Notes: generated by a model from the letters alone, not told the origin. A DNA stretch of 41,578 nucleotides from an uncultured Lachnospiraceae bacterium (GCA_948470755.1 CAOKPU010000021.1:1-41578); one strand, 5' to 3'. Positions 27,432-36,216 are shown, numbered from the stretch's first letter. Numbers and translations are program-made.

Positions 27432-27788
27432 ATGAATAGCAAAGAAATGACCCGCCTTGCGATTAAGGCGTTGGACGACAAGAAAGCGGAGAACATACAA
27501 GTGATCGATATCAGTGAAGTATCCGTGATTGCTGATTATTTCATTATTGCAAATGGTACGAACCGAAATCAGAATCAGGCTCTGGCCGATGCAGTGGAAG
27601 AAAGCTTAGGAAGGGCAGGGGCTAATCTGAAACAAGCGGAAGGGTATGACGCCGCCAATTGGATACTGATGGATTTCCTGGATGTTATCGTGCATATTTT
27701 TGATAAGGATAACCGTCTTTTTTATGATCTGGAACGGATATGGAGGGATGGGAAACAAATCGCCTTATCGGAGTTTGAAAAAGGTTAA
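27432..27788 (+). CDS. rsfS: Ribosome silencing factor RsfS
   Basis: RsfS binds L14 and blocks subunit joining when nutrients are short. This 118-residue protein has the family core DISEVSVIADYFIIANGTNRNQ followed by the DWILMDF-type segment (ANWILMDFLDVIVHIF) and LERIW. The ATG at 27432 gives the usual length, with AAAGGA ahead. An ATG at 27399 overlapping the yqeK stop would add 11 basic residues and cannot be excluded. Confidence 0.96.
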   Translation: MNSKEMTRLAIKALDDKKAENIQVIDISEVSVIADYFIIANGTNRNQNQALADAVEESLGRAGANLKQAEGYDAANWILMDFLDVIVHIFDKDNRLFYDLERIWRDGKQIALSEFEKG

Positions 27789-27802
27789 GGGCTGATCGTT
27801 TC

Positions 27803-29191
27803 ATGAGAAAATACATTGGAGATAAAAAATTTTACCTGATGGTCCTTTCCGTAGCCGTCCCGATTATGATACAAAATGGCATTACTAATTTTGTCAGTTT
27901 GTTAGACAATATCATGGTGGGGCAGATCGGCACGGAACAAATGTCAGGGGTAGCAATTGTCAATCAGCTTATTTTGGTCTTTAATCTGTGCATTTTTGGC
28001 GGCGTATCCGGCGCCGGCATTTTTACGGCCCAGTATTATGGATGCAAAGATCAAAAGGGGATACGGGATACGTTCCGTATGAAGCTGTTCATCGTCTTTT
28101 TTATTACTGTGGCAGGATTATTGGTTTTTGCCTTTTCCGGCAGCCGGCTTATCTCATTATACCTTCATGAAACCGGGAACCAAAGCAGTCTGGATATTAC
28201 AATGCACTATGCCCGCAAATATATGAAAATCATGATGGTGGAACTGGTGCCGTTTGCCGTTATCCAGGTGTATTCCGGGACCTTACGGGAAACAGGAGAG
28301 ACTATGCTGCCGATGAAGGCAGGGATTGCCGCTGTATTTATTAATTTGATATTGAATTACCTATTGATTTTTGGAAAGTTCGGTATGCCGGCCATGGGGG
28401 TGGAAGGAGCGGCTATCGCCACCACCATATCCCGCTTTGCGGAACTGGCAATTGTTGCCGGATGGACGCATAGTAATACGGAAAAAAACCCGTTTATCCG
28501 CGAGGCGTACAAAAGCCTTCGGATTCCGGGCGGATTGATTGCCAAAGTGCTTATTACAGGGCTGCCGCTTATGGTAAATGAAGCTCTCTGGTCCAGCGGA
28601 CAGGCAGTATTGATGCAATGTTATTCCGTAAGGGGGCTTTCCGTAGTTGCCGCATTTAATATTTCCTCTACCATATCCAATGTCTTCAACGTGGTATTTA
28701 TTGCGTTGGGGAATGCGGTAGGCATTATTATCGGCCAGTTGCTGGGGGCGGGTAAAATGGATGAGGCAAAGGATACCGTGCGGAAGCTGATGTTCTTCTC
28801 TGTAGGAGGATGTGCGGCAATGGGGATTATCCTATCTGTTTTAGCTCCCCTTTTCCCAATGATTTATAATACCGCACAGGATATCCGCAGCCTGGCATCC
28901 AGGTTCATTATCATTTCCTCGCTGTGTATGCCGTTATATGCTTTTGTCAACGTAGCTTATTTTACGCTCCGTTCCGGTGGAAAGACGCTGATTACATTCT
29001 TTTTTGACAGTGTTTTTGTCTGGGCGGCCAATATCCCGTTAGCTTACGTCTTATCCCGGTATACGGGAATGCCTATTATACCGCTATATTTTATCTGTCA
29101 GTTTATAGATATCATTAAGTGTGTCATAGGGTATATTCTCATTAAAAAAGGAATATGGATGAATACGATTATCAAAGGGTCGGTTTCTTGA
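27803..29191 (+). CDS. MATE family efflux transporter
   Basis: This 462-residue protein has about 12 membrane helices and MATE signatures: an early VPIMIQNGITNFVSLLDNIMVGQIG, and a second-repeat copy around LPLMVNEALWSSGQAVL and ALGNAVGIIIGQLLGAG. Family members export drugs or metabolites in exchange for Na+ or H+. It starts 14 bases after rsfS and so may be read through from that operon. The substrate cannot be predicted. Confidence 0.93.
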   Translation: MRKYIGDKKFYLMVLSVAVPIMIQNGITNFVSLLDNIMVGQIGTEQMSGVAIVNQLILVFNLCIFGGVSGAGIFTAQYYGCKDQKGIRDTFRMKLFIVFFITVAGLLVFAFSGSRLISLYLHETGNQSSLDITMHYARKYMKIMMVELVPFAVIQVYSGTLRETGETMLPMKAGIAAVFINLILNYLLIFGKFGMPAMGVEGAAIATTISRFAELAIVAGWTHSNTEKNPFIREAYKSLRIPGGLIAKVLITGLPLMVNEALWSSGQAVLMQCYSVRGLSVVAAFNISSTISNVFNVVFIALGNAVGIIIGQLLGAGKMDEAKDTVRKLMFFSVGGCAAMGIILSVLAPLFPMIYNTAQDIRSLASRFIIISSLCMPLYAFVNVAYFTLRSGGKTLITFFFDSVFVWAANIPLAYVLSRYTGMPIIPLYFICQFIDIIKCVIGYILIKKGIWMNTIIKGSVS

Positions 29192-29200
29192 TAAAATGTT

Positions 29201-29222
29201 GCGCCGGGCAAACGCCCGGCGC
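29201..29222. terminator. Hairpin between MATE gene and DUF378 gene
   Basis: A perfect 9-bp GC-only stem (GCGCCGGGC / GCCCGGCGC, loop AAAC) lies between convergent genes. The T run after it is poor on both strands, yet a stem this stable would likely stop transcripts or protect 3' ends from both directions. Confidence 0.65.
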
Positions 29223-29271
29223 ATATTGTAAGAGTTGCTTTTACATGATTTTTCCTGGATATGCAATTTTT

Positions 29272-29490
29272 CTACATGGATTCTTTGGCGGAATTGCCCG
29301 CATACATATAGAAAGAAACAAGATACAGGCCGCAAATGCCCACCAGAGCATATACAATTCTTGAAAACCAAGACATATTGCCGAAAATATAAGCTACAAG
29401 GTCAAAACTGAAAAAACCGATCAACCCCCAGTTGACGGCGCCTATAATAGCAATTGTCAGGGCTGTAAAATCCAATGCTTTATGATTCAT
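29272..29490 (-). CDS. DUF378 small membrane protein
   Basis: This 72-residue protein has two hydrophobic helices. It shows the DUF378 pattern: LDFTALTIAIIGAVNWGLIG, then a short loop and RIVYALVGICGLYLV. Function of the family is unknown. GGAGG is 8 bases before the ATG at 29490, which is why the upstream in-frame ATG at 29505 is not used. Confidence 0.92.
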   Translation of the reverse strand: MNHKALDFTALTIAIIGAVNWGLIGFFSFDLVAYIFGNMSWFSRIVYALVGICGLYLVSFYMYAGNSAKESM

Positions 29491-29613
29491 CTTGATAACC
29501 TCCATTCATAATCATTCTTAATTGAAAAGTTTCCTCTCGGTTTTATTTTAACCCCAAAATCATTTTTCATGCATAAACATAAACTTATTTTTAATAAAAT
29601 GATTAAAATAACA

Positions 29614-29645
29614 TTGACAAAGAAATTGATTAAGAGTAATATAAT
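29614..29645 (+). promoter_or_regulatory. Promoter of the livJ gene
   Basis: A perfect -35 TTGACA (29614-29619) is followed by TAATAT at 29638-29643 (18-base spacer) or an overlapping TATAAT at 29640-29645 (20-base spacer). It lies about 52 bases before the binding-protein start codon, in an AT-rich stretch. Confidence 0.75.
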
Positions 29646-29696
29646 TCAGAAATGGCAGTTTTAAGCCATTTAAAAATATTTTAGGAGGGAAAGATT

Positions 29697-30929
29697 ATGA
29701 AAAAGTTCAACAAAATCATGAGTGTTGTTATGGCTTCTGCAGTGACGGCCGCTTTATTTGCAGGCTGTGGAAATGCAGATGAAAAAACACCGGCGGCAGA
29801 TTCTTCTTCTGAAGCAAACAATGCGGAACAGGAAACAGAAGCAGCCGATGATACGGCATCCGCTTCAGGCGTTTTTAAAATCGGCGGCATCGGCCCTACG
29901 ACAGGAAGCGCTGCAGTATATGGCATTGCAGTACAGAATGCGGCGCAGCTTGCGGTAGATGAGATTAATGCAGCAGGCGGCATCAACGGGGTCCCGATTG
30001 AATTTAAATTTGAAGATGATGAATGCGATGCTGAAAAATCAGTCAATGCATATAATACATTAAAGGACTGGGGGATGCAGATGCTGATGGGTACTGTAAC
30101 CAGCGGATGCAGTGTGGCAGTGGCTGAAAAAACAGCAGAAGATAATATGTTCCAACTGACTCCTTCCGGTTCTTCCGTAGATTGTGTAAAATATGATAAT
30201 GCATTCCGCGTATGTTTCTCCGACCCGAACCAGGGTGCGGCTTCCGCATTGTATATCGGCGAAAATGCAGTAGCTTCCAAGATTGCAGTTATCTATGACA
30301 GTTCCGATATTTATTCATCCGGGATTTATGAGAAATTTGTAACAGAAGCGGCAAACCAGCCGTTTGAAATCGTTTCTGCCGAAGCTTTTACAGCGGATAA
30401 CAAAACAGATTTCTCCGTACAGCTTCAAAAAGCAAAGGATGCAGGAGCGGAATTAGTATTCCTTCCGATTTACTATACAGAAGCTTCCCTGATCCTTTCA
30501 CAGGCTTCTACTATGGGCTATGCACCGATTTTCTTTGGATGTGATGGTTTGGACGGCATTCTTAACGTAGAAAACTTTGATACCTCTTTAGCAGAAGGCG
30601 TTATGCTTCTTACCCCTTTTGCGGCAGATGCAGAAGATGAACTCACGCAGAACTTCGTTACCGCATATAAAGAGAAATTCGGCGATACGCCGAACCAGTT
30701 TGCTGCAGATGCTTATGATGCGATCTATGCGATCAAGGCTGCAGGCGAAAAAGCAGGAATTACGCCGGATATGGATATGTCCGCAATGTGTGAGGCGATG
30801 AAAGGGGCAATGCCTGAAATCACTTTAGACGGTCTTACCGGCATTGGGATGACATGGGATGCTTCCGGTGAACCGAATAAGGCACCGAAGGCTGTTAAGA
30901 TTACAGATGGAGTTTATACAGCAATGTAA
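29697..30929 (+). CDS. livJ: ABC transporter substrate-binding lipoprotein, branched-chain amino acid type
   Basis: This 410-residue extracellular lipoprotein starts with a lipobox signal peptide (LFAGC, lipidated Cys24) and an acidic Ser/Glu-rich linker. A type I periplasmic-binding fold follows, of the Leu/Ile/Val family (IGGIGPTTGSAAVYGIA, VDEINAAGGINGVPIEF). It would capture branched-chain amino acids or another small ligand of this family and hand it to the permeases encoded downstream. AGGAGGG is 7-8 bases before the ATG. The gene has its own promoter and is followed by a terminator before the permease genes, as is common for binding proteins needed in excess. Ligand assignment rests on family only. 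Confidence 0.93.
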   Translation: MKKFNKIMSVVMASAVTAALFAGCGNADEKTPAADSSSEANNAEQETEAADDTASASGVFKIGGIGPTTGSAAVYGIAVQNAAQLAVDEINAAGGINGVPIEFKFEDDECDAEKSVNAYNTLKDWGMQMLMGTVTSGCSVAVAEKTAEDNMFQLTPSGSSVDCVKYDNAFRVCFSDPNQGAASALYIGENAVASKIAVIYDSSDIYSSGIYEKFVTEAANQPFEIVSAEAFTADNKTDFSVQLQKAKDAGAELVFLPIYYTEASLILSQASTMGYAPIFFGCDGLDGILNVENFDTSLAEGVMLLTPFAADAEDELTQNFVTAYKEKFGDTPNQFAADAYDAIYAIKAAGEKAGITPDMDMSAMCEAMKGAMPEITLDGLTGIGMTWDASGEPNKAPKAVKITDGVYTAM

Positions 30930-30949
30930 TATATTTTGCCAGCCAAAGA

Positions 30950-30996
30950 GGGATGTTCAAAAGCTTTACTTAAGTAAAGCTTTTGCATCCCCTTTT
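30950..30996 (+). terminator. Terminator between livJ and livH
   Basis: A GGGATG / CATCCC base is followed, after two unpaired T, by a perfect 28-base palindrome (CAAAAGCTTTACTT and its complement), then C and four T. It would end most livJ transcripts. Confidence 0.85.
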
Positions 30997-31002
30997 ATAT
31001 TC

Positions 31003-31031
31003 TTGATTCCGAAGGGATTTAATGATATAAT
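31003..31031 (+). promoter_or_regulatory. Promoter of livHMGF
   Basis: A -35 TTGATT (31003-31008), exactly 17 bases, then a perfect -10 TATAAT (31026-31031), directly after the livJ terminator. It gives the permease and ATPase genes their own transcript with a leader of about 130 bases. Confidence 0.75.
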
Positions 31032-31071
31032 TTAATCTCGTAATGTACAGTTTTAGACGAAGAAGATGTGT

Positions 31072-31116
31072 GAACCCGTTCGGTATGGACTCGTTCAGAA
31101 TGAACTCGTTCACTTG
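31072..31116 (+). repeat. Three 15-nt tandem repeats in the livH leader
   Basis: GAACCCGTTC (31072), GGACTCGTTC (31087) and GAACTCGTTC (31102) repeat at an exact 15-base step. The first and third are near-palindromes themselves, and the outer copies can pair with each other (GTGAAC / GTTCAC). They lie about 41 bases downstream of the -10, within the leader. A 40-codon open frame starting at ATG 31066 passes through them in phase. They could be a protein-binding array, an RNA structure or a leader peptide; none is proven. Confidence 0.7.
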
Positions 31117-31169
31117 CAAATATTGTTCCTGCGCGATACGCAAAGGATGCGTATAAAAATTGGCAGGTT

Positions 31170-32078
31170 ATGGAAAGGGCATGGTTAATTCTTATGAGTT
31201 TTATTTCCTATCTGATTAACGGCGTCAGCCTTGGCAGCGTATATGCAATCATTGCTCTGGGATATACAATGGTATATGGGATTGCCAAAATGCTGAATTT
31301 TGCCCATGGGGATGTTATTATGGTAGGCGGTTTTGCCGTATTTACCATTGTGAGTACATTAGGGCTTCCTCCCATTTTGGGCATCCTGATCGCAGTGGTG
31401 ATATGTACGGCGCTTGGCATGGCCATAGAACGCGTGGCATATAAACCGCTCCGTAACGCCTCATCCCCTTTGGCCGTCCTGATCACCGCGATCGGCGTAA
31501 GCTATCTGCTTCAAAATGTAGCGCTGCTTATCTTTGGGGCAAATACAAAATCGTTTACTTCCGTTGTTGCGATCAGCCCGTTGAAGCTTGCGGATGGGCA
31601 GCTTATCATATCCGGGGAAACGATCGTTACCATTATTGCCGGGATAATTGTTATGATCTGCCTTACGCTGTTTGTCAATAAATCGAAAGCAGGGCAGGCC
31701 ATGCTGGCGGTTTCGGAAGATAAAGGCGCGGCACAGCTTATGGGCATCAATGTAAACGGCACGATAGCCCTTACTTTCGCCATCGGGTCGGCGCTTGCCG
31801 CCGTAGCGGGTGTTTTGCTTTGTTCCGCTTATCCTTCTTTGACTCCCTATACAGGGGCTATGCCAGGAATCAAAGCTTTTGTGGCAGCCGTATTCGGAGG
31901 GATCGGTTCAATTCCCGGGGCGATGATAGGCGGCATCCTTTTAGGCATCATTGAAATTCTTGGAAAGGCGTATATTTCATCGCAAATGGCAGACGCCATC
32001 GTTTTTGCGGTCCTGATTATTGTCCTTCTTGTAAAACCGACAGGCATATTAGGAAAGAATATACAAGAGAAGGTGTAA
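31170..32078 (+). CDS. livH: Branched-chain amino acid ABC transporter permease LivH
   Basis: This is a permease of 302 residues with about eight membrane helices. The LivH signature near the start (NGVSLGSVYAIIALGYTMVYGIAKMLNFAHGD) is clear, as is the LAAVAGVLL and GMPGIKAFVAAVFGGIGSIPGAMIGG region toward the end. It forms the channel with LivM. The start is uncertain: ATG 31170 with GGCAGG close by, or ATG 31194, which gives a more typical N-terminus (MSFISYLINGVSLG) but weaker ribosome site spacing. It is followed by livM after 8 bases. Confidence 0.93.
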   Translation: MERAWLILMSFISYLINGVSLGSVYAIIALGYTMVYGIAKMLNFAHGDVIMVGGFAVFTIVSTLGLPPILGILIAVVICTALGMAIERVAYKPLRNASSPLAVLITAIGVSYLLQNVALLIFGANTKSFTSVVAISPLKLADGQLIISGETIVTIIAGIIVMICLTLFVNKSKAGQAMLAVSEDKGAAQLMGINVNGTIALTFAIGSALAAVAGVLLCSAYPSLTPYTGAMPGIKAFVAAVFGGIGSIPGAMIGGILLGIIEILGKAYISSQMADAIVFAVLIIVLLVKPTGILGKNIQEKV

Positions 32079-32086
32079 AAGTTCCC

Positions 32087-33160
32087 ATGAAAAAGATGAA
32101 GATGACAAAAACAGCAAAAAATAATCTGATAACGTATATAATGGTATTCCTTGCATATATTGCCGTGCAGATCCTTTTAGCGACCGGAAATATCTCCAGT
32201 CTGATGAAAGGCCTGCTCGTCCCTCTTTGTATCTATGTGATGCTGGCCGTTTCTCTGAATCTTACGGTAGGCATTTTAGGAGAACTCAGCCTTGGCCATG
32301 CCGGTTTCATGTGCGTAGGAGCTTTTTCCAGCGCTTTCTTTTCCAAATGTATGGATGGCGCGATGCCCGACGGGGTGCGATTTTTATTAGCCCTTCTCAT
32401 AGGGGCTGCCGCGGCAGGTTTTTTTGGCATACTTATCGGCATTCCGGTTTTACGCCTGAAAGGGGACTATCTGGCTATCGTAACTCTGGCTTTTGGGGAA
32501 ATAATTAAGAACCTCGTTAATGTGCTTTATATTGGAAAGGATAAAAACGGGTTCCATTTTTCCATGAAAGACTCCATTTCCCTCCATTTAGAAGAGGAAG
32601 GCCAAGTTATTGTAAACGGCGCGCAGGGCATTACGGGAACGCCTCATGACGCTACGTTCACAATTGGGATTATCCTGATTTTCATTTCACTTATTATTAT
32701 TTTGAATTTGATTAATTCCAGAGACGGCCGTGCAATTATGTCTATACGCGACAACCGCATTGCAGCGGAATCCATAGGGATCAATATCACCAAGTATAAA
32801 CTGATGGCATTTTCCATATCCGCATCCATTGCAGGGGCTGCGGGAGTGCTTTACGCCCACAACCTCTCCACTTTGACGGCTTTACCGAAGAACTTCGGCT
32901 ATAATATGTCCATTATGATTCTTGTGTTTGTAGTCCTTGGCGGTATTGGGAATATCAGAGGTTCTATCATCGCCGCTATCATTCTGACCTTGCTGCCGGA
33001 GCTTTTAAGAGGGCTGAGCGATTACCGTATGCTGATTTATGCCATCGTATTGATCGCAATGATGCTCTTTAACTGGAGCCCGAAGGCAGTCGCCTGGAAA
33101 GAAAGGCTAAAAGAGAGATATTTCCCCAAACGTTTACGCAAAGAAAAGGAGGTTAAATAG
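32087..33160 (+). CDS. livM: Branched-chain amino acid ABC transporter permease LivM
   Basis: The second permease has 357 residues and about nine membrane helices. The LivM features are LTVGILGELSLGHAGFMCVGAFSSA, RLKGDYLAIVTLAFGEIIK and GGIGNIRGSIIAA. An insert around KDKNGFHFSMKDSISLHLEEEGQVIVNGAQGITGTP matches the extracellular loop seen in this family. The first 12 residues are basic. It is coupled to livH (8-base gap) and livG (1-base gap). Confidence 0.95.
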   Translation: MKKMKMTKTAKNNLITYIMVFLAYIAVQILLATGNISSLMKGLLVPLCIYVMLAVSLNLTVGILGELSLGHAGFMCVGAFSSAFFSKCMDGAMPDGVRFLLALLIGAAAAGFFGILIGIPVLRLKGDYLAIVTLAFGEIIKNLVNVLYIGKDKNGFHFSMKDSISLHLEEEGQVIVNGAQGITGTPHDATFTIGIILIFISLIIILNLINSRDGRAIMSIRDNRIAAESIGINITKYKLMAFSISASIAGAAGVLYAHNLSTLTALPKNFGYNMSIMILVFVVLGGIGNIRGSIIAAIILTLLPELLRGLSDYRMLIYAIVLIAMMLFNWSPKAVAWKERLKERYFPKRLRKEKEVK

Positions 33161-33161
33161 T

Positions 33162-33920
33162 ATGTCTTTACTCGAAGTAAGAAATTTAACCATTTCTTTT
33201 GGCGGGCTTAGGGCTGTCGATGATTTCCATATAGATATCAAAAAAGGGCAGTTATATGGTTTAATCGGGCCAAATGGAGCAGGGAAAACGACGGTTTTCA
33301 ATTTGCTGACCGGTGTATATAAGCCGGATGAAGGGATTATTAAACTGGAAGGCCGGGATATCACCGGTTTAAAAACAATTGATATCAATAAAGCGGGCAT
33401 CGCCCGGACTTTTCAGAATATCCGTTTATTTAAAGAACTGACCGTATTGGATAATGTCAAGGTGGGGCTTCATAATCATTATCATTATTCAACGGTAGAA
33501 GGGATTTTCCGCCTTCCGAAATATTATAAAGTAGAAAAAGAGATGGACGGACGTGCCATGGAATTGCTAAAGGTATTTGAACTGGATGGGGAAGCGGGCT
33601 ATCTGGCATCCAATCTGCCTTACGGAAAACAGCGCAAGCTTGAAATTGCCCGCGCATTGGCAACAGGACCCAAACTTCTTTTGCTTGACGAACCGGCTGC
33701 AGGGATGAATCCGAATGAAACAGGAGAACTGATGGATACTATCCGTTTTGTCAGGGATCAATTTGATATGACCATATTGCTGATTGAACATGATATGAAG
33801 CTTGTTTCCGGTATTTGCGAGGAACTGACTGTGCTGAATTTCGGACGCATCCTAACGCAGGGAAAAACAGGCACTGTCTTAAACGATCCGCAGGTAATCA
33901 CTGCATATTTAGGAGAATAG
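33162..33920 (+). CDS. livG: Branched-chain amino acid ABC transporter ATPase LivG
   Basis: This 252-residue ATP-binding subunit has Walker A (GPNGAGKTT), Walker B (LLLLDEPAAGM) and the switch histidine (LIEHDM). The signature reads LPYGKQRKLEIARAL, the LivG-type variant without the usual LSGG. AAGGAGG precedes the ATG at about 9 bases. It pairs with LivF to power uptake. Confidence 0.96.
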   Translation: MSLLEVRNLTISFGGLRAVDDFHIDIKKGQLYGLIGPNGAGKTTVFNLLTGVYKPDEGIIKLEGRDITGLKTIDINKAGIARTFQNIRLFKELTVLDNVKVGLHNHYHYSTVEGIFRLPKYYKVEKEMDGRAMELLKVFELDGEAGYLASNLPYGKQRKLEIARALATGPKLLLLDEPAAGMNPNETGELMDTIRFVRDQFDMTILLIEHDMKLVSGICEELTVLNFGRILTQGKTGTVLNDPQVITAYLGE

Positions 33921-33933
33921 GGGGAAATAAGAA

Positions 33934-34647
33934 ATGGCTATGCTTGAAATCAGGGATCTGGAAGTATATTACGGTATGATCCAGGCAATTAAAGGTATTT
34001 CCTTCGATGTTGAAGAAGGCGAGGTCATCGCCCTCATTGGTGCAAACGGGGCCGGGAAAACGACGACGCTTCATACGATTACCGGCCTGCTTCCCGCAAA
34101 AGCAGGAACCATTATGTTTGAAGGGCAGGATATTACAAAAGTCCCGGGATATAAGATTGTTTCCAAAGGGATGGCCCATGTCCCGGAAGGCAGAAGAGTA
34201 TTTGCCCAGCTTTCCGTACTTCAAAACCTCCGTATGGGGGCATATACAAGAAAAGATAAGAATGAAATAGAGGAAATGCTGAAAACAGTCTACAAAAGGT
34301 TTCCCAGGCTGGAGGAAAGGCAGAACCAGATGGCAGGAACGCTAAGCGGCGGGGAACAGCAAATGCTGGCAATGGGACGGGCATTGATGTCGCATCCGAA
34401 GATTATCCTGATGGATGAGCCATCTATGGGGCTTTCGCCTATTTTTGTCAATGAGATTTTTGATATTATCAAAAAAGTCAGTGCCAGCGGAACTACCGTC
34501 CTTCTTGTAGAGCAGAATGCGAAAAAGGCTCTTTCCATTGCCGACAGGGCTTATGTCCTTGAAACAGGGAAGATTGTTCTGGAAGGCAATGCCAAAGACC
34601 TTCTAAACGATGATTCCATCAAAAAAGCTTATCTTGGAGAAGCTTAA
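33934..34647 (+). CDS. livF: Branched-chain amino acid ABC transporter ATPase LivF
   Basis: The second ATPase subunit has 237 residues, with Walker A GANGAGKTT, signature LSGGEQQMLAMGRAL and Walker B ILMDEPSMGLSP. The shorter form without the insertion of LivG and the EQNAKKALSIADRAYVLETG end are typical of LivF. It closes the five-gene importer and is followed by an 89-base AT-rich gap with no clear terminator. Confidence 0.96.
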   Translation: MAMLEIRDLEVYYGMIQAIKGISFDVEEGEVIALIGANGAGKTTTLHTITGLLPAKAGTIMFEGQDITKVPGYKIVSKGMAHVPEGRRVFAQLSVLQNLRMGAYTRKDKNEIEEMLKTVYKRFPRLEERQNQMAGTLSGGEQQMLAMGRALMSHPKIILMDEPSMGLSPIFVNEIFDIIKKVSASGTTVLLVEQNAKKALSIADRAYVLETGKIVLEGNAKDLLNDDSIKKAYLGEA

Positions 34648-34736
34648 AATCTATATTAAGAAAAAGCTTTGATAAGCTTTCAAAACTTCATTTTAATAAT
34701 TGGCAGGATATGTCTGTAAAACAGGAGGTGTAAAGC

Positions 34737-35360
34737 ATGGGGCAGAAAGTAGTCATTACCATTGCAAGGCAATACGGCAGCGGAGGCCGTACCATCGGTG
34801 AAATGCTGGCGGATGATATGGGGATCCATTACTATGATAAAGAATTGATAAAACTTGCTTCGGAAGACAGCGGCATTAACGAAAGGCTTTTCGTCAATGC
34901 AGATGAAAAAGTAAAAATGACCAATCTTTTTAAAGTCGTAAAAAAGGTTTATACAGGGCAGTTAATCCCTCCTGAAAGCGATCATTTTGTTTCCGATCAT
35001 AATCTTTTTAATTACCAGGCAAAGGTAATCAAGGAACTGGCGCAGGAAGAGTCTTGTGTTATTATCGGGCGTTGTGCAGATTATGTTTTAAAGGATTATG
35101 ACAACGTGTTAAGTGTATTTATCCATGCACCAAAGGATTATTGTATGGAGCAGGCCGCTAAAAAAGTCAGTATGCCCGTAAAAGAACTGGAAAAATATAT
35201 TGCCAAAACAGATAAACGCAGGGCGGAATATTATAAGTTCTATACCGGAAGGGAATGGACGGATGCAAGGAATTACGACTTGTGCCTGGATAGCTCAAAA
35301 CTTGGTTTTGAACGATGTGTGGAAGAAATCAAGGCTTATATTAAAGTGAGATTCCACTAA
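34737..35360 (+). CDS. Cytidylate kinase-like family protein
   Basis: This 207-residue protein of the cytidylate kinase-like group (Cytidylate_kin2) is P-loop-like near its start (TIARQYGSGGRTIGEMLAD), followed by HYYDKELI and CVIIGRCADYVLK. The family is annotated by resemblance to CMP kinase, but true substrates are uncertain. A separate housekeeping Cmk is expected elsewhere. AGGAGG lies about 9 bases before the ATG. It may be read from the importer operon upstream, or from its own start site; a strong terminator follows it. Confidence 0.88.
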   Translation: MGQKVVITIARQYGSGGRTIGEMLADDMGIHYYDKELIKLASEDSGINERLFVNADEKVKMTNLFKVVKKVYTGQLIPPESDHFVSDHNLFNYQAKVIKELAQEESCVIIGRCADYVLKDYDNVLSVFIHAPKDYCMEQAAKKVSMPVKELEKYIAKTDKRRAEYYKFYTGREWTDARNYDLCLDSSKLGFERCVEEIKAYIKVRFH

Positions 35361-35411
35361 AATAAGGATTATGATGAATCCTCCTGCAAAGCAATGGAAG
35401 ATCAATTCAAC

Positions 35412-35469
35412 GATACCCTGGAGTAAGGCTGTACAAAATACACGCATTCCCATCCAGGGTATCTTTTTG
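35412..35469 (+). terminator. Terminator after the kinase-like gene
   Basis: An 11-bp perfect stem (GATACCCTGGA / TCCAGGGTATC) is followed by TTTTTG. The loop is unusually long, 30 bases. It lies just before the end of the convergent lexA gene. Confidence 0.8.
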
Positions 35470-35475
35470 TTGCTA

Positions 35476-36090
35476 TTAACACAAACGGAAAATGCCAAAT
35501 ACTTTGCCCAATATCTGGCAGTCATCTACAATAATTGGTTCCATCGTGTCGTTTTCCGGCTGTAAACGGATATGCCCATCCTCTTTATAAAAAGTCTTGA
35601 CAGTGGCCGAGTCCTCCACTAAGGCTACGATAATATCTCCATTAGAAGCGGTACTGCAGCTATTTACGAAAATCTGGTCGCCGTTATAAATGCCTGCATT
35701 GATCATCGAATCCCCTTTTACCTTTAGGGCAAAGGATTCCCCGGAAGGAACGAATTCCGCCGGTATGGGGAAATAGCTTTCAATATTTTCTTCTGCTAAG
35801 ATCGGCTGCCCCGCGGCAACGCGCCCAATCACAGGCAGGCTGACCATCTCCGTTCTTACGGTTTGAAAACTGTCGTCACATATTTCAATCGCACGGGGTT
35901 TGGTCGGGTCGCGCCGGATATAGCCGTTCTTTTCTAATGTTTCCAGATGGGAGTGAACCGAAGAAGTCGATTTTAAATGGACAGCCTCACATATTTCCCG
36001 GACAGCCGGAGGGTAACCTTTTGTCAAAATAGAATTCTTAATAAATTCTAATATTTCGCTTTGTTTCTTGGAAATTTTTCCATATCCCAT
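35476..36090 (-). CDS. lexA: SOS repressor LexA
   Basis: LexA represses SOS genes and cleaves itself when RecA is activated. This 204-residue protein has the winged-helix DNA-binding domain (residues 1-70, with [22 protein letters not shown]), the Ala93-Gly94 cleavage site (VAAG), and the Ser128/Lys165 protease dyad ([13 protein letters not shown]). The ATG at 36090 has GGAGGG 8 bases ahead; a longer frame to 36153 is not needed. It is divergent from a LysM/YneA-like gene, with an SOS box between, as in Bacillus. Confidence 0.98.
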   Translation of the reverse strand: MGYGKISKKQSEILEFIKNSILTKGYPPAVREICEAVHLKSTSSVHSHLETLEKNGYIRRDPTKPRAIEICDDSFQTVRTEMVSLPVIGRVAAGQPILAEENIESYFPIPAEFVPSGESFALKVKGDSMINAGIYNGDQIFVNSCSTASNGDIIVALVEDSATVKTFYKEDGHIRLQPENDTMEPIIVDDCQILGKVFGIFRLC

Positions 36091-36164
36091 ATTGTGATCC
36101 CTCCATAATCCATGTACCATCCTGTAGATAACAGGATAGAGCCATATCGTCAATCATTTCTTTA

Positions 36165-36193
36165 AGCATATCACAAATCCGGAAAAAAAGCAA
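36165..36193 (-). promoter_or_regulatory. Candidate lexA promoter
   Basis: Read on the minus strand, TTGCTT (36193-36188), a 17-base spacer and TATGCT (36170-36165) form a fair vegetative promoter about 75 bases before lexA. An SOS-box-like sequence (36205-36216) lies just upstream of its -35. Confidence 0.55.
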
Positions 36194-36204
36194 ACACGCA
36201 TTCC

Positions 36205-36216
36205 AAATATTTGTTC
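36205..36216. promoter_or_regulatory. Degenerate SOS box near lexA
   Basis: AAATATTTGTTC keeps one GTTC half of the GAAC-N4-GTTC operator. The sequence around it (AATATTTGTTCGAT) recurs 39 bases further on, inside the divergent promoter, which suggests both are weak LexA sites. Confidence 0.4.

Noticed and set aside
29155-29364. Plus-strand ORF after the MATE gene
   Set aside because: It runs through the hairpin and opposite the DUF378 gene, which has better coding evidence and a good ribosome site.
31072-31111. LexA boxes in the livH leader
   Set aside because: The GAAC and GTTC halves are 2 bases apart, not 4 as in the Firmicute SOS box, so they are reported as a repeat of unknown role.
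34653-34690. Terminator after livF
   Set aside because: A small AAAGCTT/AAGCTTT pairing exists, but no T run follows and the stem is weak.
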